Below are positions 1-9,394 of a DNA stretch of 64,000 bases, piece after piece. The notes beneath the pieces are model-generated. The model was given only the letters and a program-made list of their open reading frames with translations. It was not told the origin of the DNA and searched no databases. Position 1 is the first letter of the stretch. Each line of letters begins with the position of its first letter. Source of the DNA: Candidatus Geothrix skivensis (GTDB taxonomy: Bacteria; Acidobacteriota; Holophagae; Holophagales; Holophagaceae); NCBI GenBank assembly GCA_016721195.1, contig JADKIO010000005.1, positions 370,001 to 434,000 of the forward strand, read 5' to 3'. A program made the translations under genes and the position numbers.

Positions 1-2453
<2,453 letters not shown>

Positions 2454-2540
2454 TTCATCAATCAATTGCATTAAACTTCATTACCTCGAGAACGCTCGAC
2501 AGAGCCCTCGCCTAACCCTTCTCATCCCTTCTTAACCCTT

Positions 2541-2655
2541 CGTCGTGGCTTTTCCCCAAGTGTCACACCCGTTCCCATCCCGAACACGGCAGTTAAGACT
2601 TGGAGGGCCGATGATACTGCTCTGCACAGGAGTGGGAAAGTAGGTCGCTGCGACG
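2541..2655 (+). rRNA. rrf: 5S ribosomal RNA
   Basis: Complete 5S rRNA about 88 bases after the 23S gene, the usual 23S-5S order. The ends CGTCG and CGACG pair to form the closing helix, and the conserved core CCCGTTCCCATCCCGAACACGG-type loop is seen at about 2569-2589. No tRNA is visible between 23S and 5S. End points are taken from the pairing and may shift by one or two bases. Confidence 0.95.
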
Positions 2656-2664
2656 TTATATCGA

Positions 2665-2696
2665 ACGGGTCACCCTTGCGGGTGACCCGTTTTTTA
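2665..2696 (+). terminator. rRNA operon intrinsic terminator
   Basis: An 11-bp perfect stem (ACGGGTCACCC pairing with GGGTGACCCGT) with a four-base loop, followed directly by a run of six T. It sits 10 bases after the 5S gene and ends the rRNA transcript. Confidence 0.95.
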
Positions 2697-2771
2697 TGTA
2701 CCGAATCAATGCCGCCACAGCGGTTTTATCCTCCTTGGTGGATACACTGGATGATCCGCGTGGAGGAACGA

Positions 2772-5489
2772 ATGCATAAAGGTGTTTACACCTTCGGGGG
2801 TAACCGCAACGAGGGAGGCGCCGCCATGCGCAACCTCCTCGGAGGAAAGGGCTGCAACCTCGCCGAGATGGCGGGTCTGGGCATCCCCGTTCCCCCAGGC
2901 TTCACGCTCACCACCGAGCAGTGCGGCGCCTACTACGCCAATGGGCGGCAGCTCGCCGAGGGACTGAAGGCCGAGGTCCTGGAGGCGCTGAAGTGGCTCG
3001 AGACTACGCGCGGGTGTGGGTTCGGCGCCACCGAGAACCCCCTGCTTCTTTCCGTACGCTCAGGTGCCAGGGTTTCCATGCCGGGCATGATGGACACGGT
3101 CCTCAATCTCGGACTGAACGACAAGACCGTGGCTGCCCTGGAACGGGCCAGCGGCAATGCCCGGTTCGCCTGGGATTCCTACCGCCGTTTCATCACGATG
3201 TACAGCAACGTGGTGCTTGGCGTCGAACACTCCCTGTTTGAGGCCGAACTCGAAAGGGTCAAGGAGCGACTTGGCAAGCACCTGGATACCGACCTCAGCG
3301 TCGAGGATTGGCGGGGGCTCGTCTCCGCCTTCAAGGACATCGTGGAGGAGGAAACCAGCAAGCCCTTCCCCCAGGACCCCATGGACCAGCTATGGGGGGC
3401 CATCCGCGCCGTCTTCGAAAGTTGGAACACGGGCCGCGCCATCACCTACCGCCGCCTGAACCGCATCCCAGATGACTGGGGCACTGGCGTGAACGTCCAG
3501 AGCATGGTCTTCGGCAACATGGGCGATGACTGCGGGACAGGCGTAGCCTTCACCCGGGATCCCGCCACTGGCGAGCGGCTCTTCTACGGGGAATACCTCA
3601 TCAATGCCCAGGGCGAAGACGTGGTGGCGGGCATCCGAACCCCCCAGCCCATCACCCGTTCCCAGGCCGCCGGTACAGGGCTGAAAAGCCTCGAGGAGGC
3701 CATGCCCGACTCCTTCAAGGAGTTGGACGCCACCTGCCAGCGCCTGGAAACGCACTTCAAGGACATGCAGGACATTGAATTCACCATCGAGCGGGGGAAG
3801 CTGTACCTGCTGCAGACCCGCAACGGCAAGCGCACCGCCATGGCCGGCATCCGCATTGCCATCGATCTGGTGGACGAGGGCCTCATCGATAGCCACACGG
3901 CCCTGAAGCGCATCGATGCCGACAGCCTCTCCCAGCTCCTGGCCCCAGTGTTTGATCCAAAGGAAAAGGATCGCCTCCGCAAGGAGGGCCAGTTGCTGAC
4001 GAAGGGGCTGAACGCCGGCCCCGGCGCGGCCACGGGCCTGATCGCCCTGACCGCCGAGCAGGCCGAAAAGATGGCCCCGGAGGGACCTGTGGTGCTGGTG
4101 CGCGTGGAGACCAGCCCCGAGGACATCTCCGGCATGGTGGCCTCCGAAGGCATTCTCACGGCCCGGGGTGGCATGACCAGCCACGCGGCGGTGGTTGCCC
4201 GGGGCATGGGCAAGCCCTGCGTGTGTGGCGCCTCGGCCCTCCAGATCGACTTGGCAAGGGGCGTCGTGAAAGTCGGCGATCGCGAATTCAAGGCAGGCCA
4301 GGACTGGATTTCCATCGACGGTTCCACGGGTGAAGTGTTTGTGGGCAAGCTCAGCGCCCATCCCTCCGAGGTCAACCAGGTGCTGGTGGACGGCCGCCTG
4401 AAGGCCGGGGACAGTGAGCTCTACCAGCGCTTCGCCAAGATCATGGCCTGGAGCCAGGAGGCCAAGCGGCTCAAGGTCCGCACCAATGCCGATACCCCCC
4501 ATGATGCCGCCGTGGCCCGTGCCTTCGGGGCCGAGGGCATCGGCCTCTGCCGCACGGAGCACATGTTCTTCGAAGGGGACCGGATCCTGGCCGTGCGCGA
4601 GATGATCCTGGCCACTGACGCGGAAGGCCGCCGGAAGGCCCTGGCCAAGCTCCTGCCCATGCAGCGGGAGGATTTCGAAGGCATCTTCACGGCCATGGAC
4701 GGGCTGCCCGTGAACATCCGTCTGCTGGATCCGCCCCTGCATGAGTTCCTGCCCCAGGACGAAGAGGGGCAGAAGGAAATGGCGGATATCCTGGGCGTGG
4801 ATCTGGGCACCGTGGAACGCCGGGTGGCGCAGCTGCACGAGTTCAACCCCATGATGGGCCACCGGGGCTGCCGGCTGGGCATCACCTTCCCGGAGATCAT
4901 CCGCATGCAGGTGCGGGCCATCGCTGAGGCTGCCCTGAATGTGGCCGCGAAGGGCATCAAGGCCCTGCCCGAGATCATGGTGCCCCTCATCGGCACCGTG
5001 CGGGAGCTGGCCTACACCAAGGCCGAGATGCTCGACGAGATCGCCATGTTGAACCGGGAGCGAGACACTCAGTTCACCTGCCCGATGGGCACCATGATCG
5101 AGATCCCCCGGGCCGCCATCACCGCGGACCGCATCGCCCAGGAAGCCGAGTTCTTCAGCTTCGGCACCAATGACCTCACCCAGATGGGCTTCGGTTTCAG
5201 CCGCGATGACGCCGGCACCTTCCTGCCGGAATACGTGGGCAAGAAGATCCTCGATGAAGATCCCTTCCAGACCCTCGATCAGGAGGGCATCGGCGAACTG
5301 GTGCGCATCGCCTGCGACAAGGGCCGCGCGGCGCGGCCCGGCCTCAAGCTGGGCGTCTGCGGCGAACACGGCGGCGATCCCCGCAGCGTGGTCTTCTTCC
5401 ATCAGGTGGGTCTGGACTACGTGAGCTGCAGCCCCTACCGGGTGCCCATCGCCAAGCTGGCGGCGGCGCAGGCGGCGCTGGCGCAATAG
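2772..5489 (+). CDS. ppdK: pyruvate, phosphate dikinase
   Basis: Cytoplasmic enzyme interconverting pyruvate + ATP + Pi with PEP + AMP + PPi; supports gluconeogenesis or PPi-linked glycolysis. The 905-residue product has the family layout: N-terminal ATP-grasp domain (start motif YTFGG, then GGKGCNLAEM), a central swivelling phosphohistidine domain with GGMTSHAAVVARG in which His471 is the expected phospho-carrier, and a C-terminal PEP/pyruvate barrel ending with GVCGEHGGDP, Cys863 being the expected catalytic acid. The frame stays open upstream to 2676, but that lies inside the rRNA terminator; ATG 2772 has GGAGG six bases upstream and matches the usual family start. Family length is about 870-910. 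Monocistronic: a terminator lies on each side. Confidence 0.97.
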   Translation: MHKGVYTFGGNRNEGGAAMRNLLGGKGCNLAEMAGLGIPVPPGFTLTTEQCGAYYANGRQLAEGLKAEVLEALKWLETTRGCGFGATENPLLLSVRSGARVSMPGMMDTVLNLGLNDKTVAALERASGNARFAWDSYRRFITMYSNVVLGVEHSLFEAELERVKERLGKHLDTDLSVEDWRGLVSAFKDIVEEETSKPFPQDPMDQLWGAIRAVFESWNTGRAITYRRLNRIPDDWGTGVNVQSMVFGNMGDDCGTGVAFTRDPATGERLFYGEYLINAQGEDVVAGIRTPQPITRSQAAGTGLKSLEEAMPDSFKELDATCQRLETHFKDMQDIEFTIERGKLYLLQTRNGKRTAMAGIRIAIDLVDEGLIDSHTALKRIDADSLSQLLAPVFDPKEKDRLRKEGQLLTKGLNAGPGAATGLIALTAEQAEKMAPEGPVVLVRVETSPEDISGMVASEGILTARGGMTSHAAVVARGMGKPCVCGASALQIDLARGVVKVGDREFKAGQDWISIDGSTGEVFVGKLSAHPSEVNQVLVDGRLKAGDSELYQRFAKIMAWSQEAKRLKVRTNADTPHDAAVARAFGAEGIGLCRTEHMFFEGDRILAVREMILATDAEGRRKALAKLLPMQREDFEGIFTAMDGLPVNIRLLDPPLHEFLPQDEEGQKEMADILGVDLGTVERRVAQLHEFNPMMGHRGCRLGITFPEIIRMQVRAIAEAALNVAAKGIKALPEIMVPLIGTVRELAYTKAEMLDEIAMLNRERDTQFTCPMGTMIEIPRAAITADRIAQEAEFFSFGTNDLTQMGFGFSRDDAGTFLPEYVGKKILDEDPFQTLDQEGIGELVRIACDKGRAARPGLKLGVCGEHGGDPRSVVFFHQVGLDYVSCSPYRVPIAKLAAAQAALAQ

Positions 5490-5606
5490 GATCAACAGGA
5501 ACAAGGGGGACCGCCCGCCCGCTTTCGCTGGCTCTGCGTCCCCCTCGTGCTCCCCACGTTGTGATCGGGCAAAGCCCGCCCACAACGTCTGAATCAGTTA
5601 TTCTGG

Positions 5607-5633
5607 AAAGGCCGCGCCCCGCGCGGCCTTTTT
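5607..5633 (+). terminator. ppdK intrinsic terminator
   Basis: An 11-bp perfect GC-rich stem (AAAGGCCGCGC pairing with GCGCGGCCTTT, three-base loop) running into five T. It lies between ppdK and ettA. A second, longer inverted repeat (5556-5563 with 5581-5588, ACGTTGTG/CACAACGT, holding an inner GGGC-AAA-GCCC) lies just upstream. The TTG at 5632 that would extend ettA falls in this terminator. Confidence 0.9.
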
Positions 5634-5646
5634 GTCGGATGCAGCC

Positions 5647-7332
5647 ATGGCCAAGACAGTGAGCGACCAGCCCGAGATCATCTACTCGATGATGCGGGTC
5701 AGCAAGATCTACAACCAGAAGCCCGTCATCAAGGACATCTCGCTCAGCTACTTCTACGGCGCCAAGATCGGCGTGCTGGGCCTCAACGGCTCGGGCAAGA
5801 GCACGGTGCTGAGGATCATGGCGGGCGTGGACCAGGACTTCAACGGCGAGGCTGTGCTGAGCAAGGGCTACACCACCGGCATCCTGGACCAGGAGCCCAT
5901 GCTCGACCCGGACAAGACCGTGCGGGAAATCGTGGAGGAGGGTGCCGCGGAGCAGGTGGCCTGGCTCAGGGACTACAACGCCATCAGCGATCAGTTCGCC
6001 GATCCCGATGCGGACATGGATGTGCTGCTGGCCAAGCAGGGGGAGCTGCAAGAGAAGATCGACGCCCACGACTGCTGGGACCTTGACTCGCGGCTGGAGC
6101 AGGCCATGGATGCCCTCCGCTGTCCCGATCCCGATACCAAAATCGGCATCCTGTCGGGCGGCGAACGCCGCCGGGTGGCCCTCTGCCGTCTGCTGTTGCA
6201 GCAGCCCGACATCCTGCTGCTGGATGAGCCCACCAACCACCTCGATGCTGAATCGGTGGCCTGGCTGGAGAAGCACCTGCAGGACTACAAGGGTACGGTC
6301 ATCGCCGTCACCCACGACCGCTACTTCCTGGATCACGTGGCCGGTTGGATCCTGGAGCTCGATCGCGGAGAGGGCATCCCCTGGAAGGGCAACTACTCCA
6401 GCTGGCTGGAGCAGAAGCATGGCCGCCTGGCCCGGGAGGAGAAGTCCGACCAGAAGCGGCAGAAGACTCTGGAGCGGGAGCTGGAGTGGATCCGCATGTC
6501 ACCCAAGGGACAGCACGCCAAGAGCAAGGACCGCATCGCCAACTACGAGCGGCTGGCCGGCGAGGAAGGCCGGCAGAAGGAGCAGGAGCTCGAGATCTAC
6601 ATCCCCAGCGGTCCGCGCCTGGGTGACCTCGTGGCCGAGCTGAACGGGGTCTCCAAGGCCTACGGCGACAAGGTGCTGTTCGAGAACCTGAGCTTCGCCA
6701 TCCCCCGGGCCGGCATCCTGGGCGTCATCGGCCCCAACGGTGCCGGCAAGTCCACCCTGCTGCGCCTGCTCACGGGCCAGGAGCAGCCCGATGCGGGCGC
6801 CATCCGCATCGGCGAGACCGTCCGCATGGCCTATGTGGATCAGCTTCGTTCCGGGCTCAACCTCGACAAGAACGTATTCGAGGCCATCTCGGGCGGCTAC
6901 GAGCAGATCGAGCTCGGCGGCAAGCTCATCAACGCCCGGGCCTGGCTGAGCCGCTTTGGCTTCAGCGGCGATTCCCAGCAGAAGAAGATCTCTGAGCTGA
7001 GCGGCGGCCAGCAGAACCGGCTGAATCTGGCGCTCACCCTGAAGAGCGAAGCCAACCTGCTCTTCTTCGACGAGCCCACCAACGATCTGGACGTCAACAC
7101 CATGCGCGCCCTGGAGGAGGCCATCGAGTCCTTCGCGGGCAGCGCCGTTCTGGTGAGCCACGACCGCTGGTTCCTGGACCGCCTGGCCACCCACATCCTG
7201 GCCTTCGAGGGCGACTCCCAGGTGCAGTTTTTCGACGGCAACTACAGCCAGTACGAGGAGTACCGCAGGGACGTGCTGGGCCTGAAACCCTTCGATCCGC
7301 ACCGCATCAAGTATCGGAAGCTGACCCGATGA
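5647..7332 (+). CDS. ettA: energy-dependent translational throttle protein EttA (ABC-F ATPase)
   Basis: ABC-F ATPase without membrane segments; EttA binds the ribosomal E site and gates entry into elongation according to ADP/ATP ratio. The 561-residue product has two ABC cassettes: Walker A GLNGSGKST at about 45-53 and GPNGAGKST near 362, signatures LSGGERRR near 169 and LSGGQQNR near 451, and both linked DEPTNHLD/DEPTNDLD Walker B segments. The EttA-specific arm and linker text (GWILELDRGEGIPWKGNYSSWLEQK) is preserved almost word for word. ATG 5647 is chosen because the upstream TTG at 5632 lies in a terminator and ATG matches the family N-terminus. First gene of an overlapping operon with the next three. 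Confidence 0.96.
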   Translation: MAKTVSDQPEIIYSMMRVSKIYNQKPVIKDISLSYFYGAKIGVLGLNGSGKSTVLRIMAGVDQDFNGEAVLSKGYTTGILDQEPMLDPDKTVREIVEEGAAEQVAWLRDYNAISDQFADPDADMDVLLAKQGELQEKIDAHDCWDLDSRLEQAMDALRCPDPDTKIGILSGGERRRVALCRLLLQQPDILLLDEPTNHLDAESVAWLEKHLQDYKGTVIAVTHDRYFLDHVAGWILELDRGEGIPWKGNYSSWLEQKHGRLAREEKSDQKRQKTLERELEWIRMSPKGQHAKSKDRIANYERLAGEEGRQKEQELEIYIPSGPRLGDLVAELNGVSKAYGDKVLFENLSFAIPRAGILGVIGPNGAGKSTLLRLLTGQEQPDAGAIRIGETVRMAYVDQLRSGLNLDKNVFEAISGGYEQIELGGKLINARAWLSRFGFSGDSQQKKISELSGGQQNRLNLALTLKSEANLLFFDEPTNDLDVNTMRALEEAIESFAGSAVLVSHDRWFLDRLATHILAFEGDSQVQFFDGNYSQYEEYRRDVLGLKPFDPHRIKYRKLTR

Positions 7333-7946
7333 AGGCAGACCCTTCCACCGCCTCTTGGCTGACACATGCCACGGCCTGCCTCGGCCTGACGCTCGGCGGC
7401 CTCGGGCTCTGGCTGGGCCTCGCCGAAGGCGCCGTCACCCTCTGGGGGTTCGGGGGCGCCTGCCTGCTGCAGATACCCCCGGCCCTGAGCCTGGGTGCCC
7501 GCATCCGTGAGGGTCTGGGCAACAGTGGGCTGGAACGCGAACGGTTGACGCTGAAGGCCGTGAGCCTGGGCCAGCGGTTCCTGGCCATGGCCATGGCCAT
7601 GGCAGCGATCTCGGCACTCCTGGGCGAACGCTCGCCGGGGCCCGGCGTGATGATTCTGGGAGGGGCGCTGGCGGCCCTCGCTGCCCTGGCCGCCCTCTGG
7701 TTCGCGAAGCGCGCCCTGTCCGGCCTCCACCCGACCCTGGCCCTGGATGCAGCCCGGACCCGCACCCTCCTGGAGCTGGCTGCCCTGCTGCTCCTGGGCA
7801 GCCTCCTGGGCCGCTGGTTCCCCTGGGCCGATGCGGTGCTCGGTCTGGGCATGGCCCTCTGGCTCTTCCTGGCGGGGCTGAGCCTGGCCAAGGCCTCCAC
7901 CCTTCAGGCCGCCGCCTGTGGCGGCTGCGGGGGCGGCTGTCACTGA
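7329..7946 (+). CDS. small membrane protein with Cys/Gly/His tail
   Basis: 205-residue integral membrane protein with roughly five or six hydrophobic segments and no cytoplasmic domain of note. The last membrane pair (LLELAALLLLGSLLGRWFPWADAVLGLGMALW) resembles the final transmembrane helices of cation diffusion facilitators, but the Asp/His metal-site pattern of that family is not evident, so transport is unproven. The C-terminus ends in CGGCGGGCH, a cluster of thiols and a His that could bind metal. ATG overlaps the ettA stop (ATGA) and its own stop overlaps the next ATG by one base, so translation is probably coupled. I do not recognise a named family. Confidence 0.8.
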   Translation: MKADPSTASWLTHATACLGLTLGGLGLWLGLAEGAVTLWGFGGACLLQIPPALSLGARIREGLGNSGLERERLTLKAVSLGQRFLAMAMAMAAISALLGERSPGPGVMILGGALAALAALAALWFAKRALSGLHPTLALDAARTRTLLELAALLLLGSLLGRWFPWADAVLGLGMALWLFLAGLSLAKASTLQAAACGGCGGGCH

Positions 7947-8803
7947 TGCGGGTCCTGGAGCTGTTCTCGGGCCTGGGGGGCTGGCGCTGCGCCCTCGGGG
8001 ACCGGGGACGGGTGGTGGCCGCCTACGATGTGAGCGAGGCCGCCAACGGCACTTATCGCCTCAACCATGGTCAGGAAGCCCGGGCCAGGGAGCTGGCCAC
8101 GGTGCCCCCCCGGGAGCTGCTGGAGCACGGCGCCGACACCTGGCTCCTGAGCCCGCCCTGCCAGCCCTTCTGCCGCATGGGCCACCACCGGGATCTGGCG
8201 GACCGCCGCTCCCGGGCCTTCTGCCACCTGATGGACGTCTTTCGGGAGGCACCGCCCGAGCGGTTCGTCCTGGAGAACGTGGTGGGCTTCCTCGGCTCGG
8301 AGGCTCACGCGCTGTTGTCCGAACGCCTCCGGGCCCACGGCCTGCATCAGCTGCAGTTGCAGGCCTGCCCCAGCCGCTTCGGCCTGCCCAACCAGCGGCC
8401 CCGGGTGTTCATCGTGGCATCGAGAAAGCCCCTGCAGCCGCTTCCCCAGCCCGGCCTTTCGCCCCGGCCCCTGGCGGACTTCCTGGATGCAGTCGAGGAT
8501 GAGCGGCTGTATCTCCAGGGGGATGGGCACCTCCGGCACCACCAGGGCCTGGATCTGGTGACGGCCCAGGATCAGCGCAGCGCCTGCTTCATCGGCGGCT
8601 ACGGCCGGCGCTTCGTGGGCAGCGGCTCCTTCCTGAAGACGGCTCGAGGCATCCGCCGATTCTCGCCCTCCGAAGTGGCGCGCCTGCTGGGGCTGCCGGA
8701 GGGGTTCCAGTTCCCGGAGGCCCTGTCGCTGGAAGCCCGGTACCGACTGTTGGGCAATGGGCTGTCCATCCCCGTCGCCACCTGGGCGCTGGATCATCTG
8801 TAG
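7946..8803 (+). CDS. Dnmt2/TRDMT1-type (cytosine-5) methyltransferase, probable tRNA methyltransferase
   Basis: SAM-dependent C5-cytosine methyltransferase, 285 residues. Motif I LELFSGLGGW (4-13), motif IV PPCQPF with catalytic Cys72, motif VI ENV (110-112), motif VIII NQRPR (149-153) and the C-terminal RYRLLGN (265-271) are all present. After PPCQPF the text CRMGHHRDLADRRS follows the Dnmt2 pattern rather than that of restriction-linked Dcm enzymes, and the CF of the Dnmt2 hallmark CFT segment is kept (CFI at 214-216, then GGY). The target-recognition region is short. In eukaryotes and in Geobacter, Dnmt2 methylates C38 of a tRNA. No restriction enzyme lies nearby; the gene is coupled to ettA, which suits an RNA target. 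The tRNA substrate is inferred. Confidence 0.87.
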   Translation: MRVLELFSGLGGWRCALGDRGRVVAAYDVSEAANGTYRLNHGQEARARELATVPPRELLEHGADTWLLSPPCQPFCRMGHHRDLADRRSRAFCHLMDVFREAPPERFVLENVVGFLGSEAHALLSERLRAHGLHQLQLQACPSRFGLPNQRPRVFIVASRKPLQPLPQPGLSPRPLADFLDAVEDERLYLQGDGHLRHHQGLDLVTAQDQRSACFIGGYGRRFVGSGSFLKTARGIRRFSPSEVARLLGLPEGFQFPEALSLEARYRLLGNGLSIPVATWALDHL

Positions 8804-8812
8804 AATCACCGC

Positions 8813-9394
8813 ATGCGCCTGCTGCTCTCCGCCTTCGCCCCGGAATTGGGATCCCTCGCCAAGGAGACCCCGCCTGGCTGGGAGATCGCCACGGTGGGCG
8901 TGGGCGCCGTCAGCGCGGCGGCGGCCACCACGGCCCTGGTGGTGGACCGCTGGCCCGAGGCCGTGGTGTTCCTGGGGACCTGCGGCCGCTACGACCGGCG
9001 ACTGTCCCTCTTCGACTGCCTGTGGGCCACGGAGGCCATCGCCACCTCCCTGGAGGAACTCCGCGGCGGCGCCTACCGCCCCAAGATCGAACGCAGCCGC
9101 TGGCCGGCCCTCCTTCCGGGTGCCCTGCCGGGCCATGCGGTGGTGGTGCCCCCCGCCATCACGTGCACCGCAGAAGGCGCGGCCCTGCTGGGCAACCTGG
9201 GGCCGGTGGAGCACCTGGAGCTCACGGGCGTGTTCGAGGCTTGCCGCCTCACGGGGGTGCCCTGCGGCGCGGCGCTCGTGGTGGTGAACGAGGTGGGCCC
9301 CGATGCCCAGGCCCAGTGGACCGCCAACCACGAGGAGGGCAGCCGGCGGCTGGTGGAGAGGCTCATGGCTTCGGGGTTGTTCGCAGGGGCGTGA
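8813..9394 (+). CDS. nucleoside phosphorylase-like protein, possible futalosine hydrolase
   Basis: 193-residue soluble protein of the purine nucleoside phosphorylase/nucleosidase fold. Supporting text: VGVGAVSAAAATTALV near the N-terminus (ligand-binding glycine strand), VVFLGTCGRYD, an acidic LELTGVFEACRLTGVPC segment where the family has its MEG/A purine-contact helix, and VVVNEVGPDAQAQW. The short length and arrangement recall MqnB, futalosine hydrolase of the alternative menaquinone pathway, but other nucleosidases fit too. It follows the Dnmt2 gene by nine bases, so it is probably the last gene of the ettA operon. Its 3' end overlaps the convergent comEC gene by 32 bases. Confidence 0.72.
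   Translation: MRLLLSAFAPELGSLAKETPPGWEIATVGVGAVSAAAATTALVVDRWPEAVVFLGTCGRYDRRLSLFDCLWATEAIATSLEELRGGAYRPKIERSRWPALLPGALPGHAVVVPPAITCTAEGAALLGNLGPVEHLELTGVFEACRLTGVPCGAALVVVNEVGPDAQAQWTANHEEGSRRLVERLMASGLFAGA

Noticed and set aside
3390..5585. Very long open frame antisense to ppdK (731 codons), and similar antisense frames over ettA, the helicase and others
   Set aside because: High-GC coding DNA gives long stop-free antisense frames; products are low-complexity (His/Gly/Ala-rich), without motifs, and the sense strand has clear families.
5632..5646. TTG start for ettA
   Set aside because: It lies in the T-run of a strong terminator; ATG 5647 matches the family.
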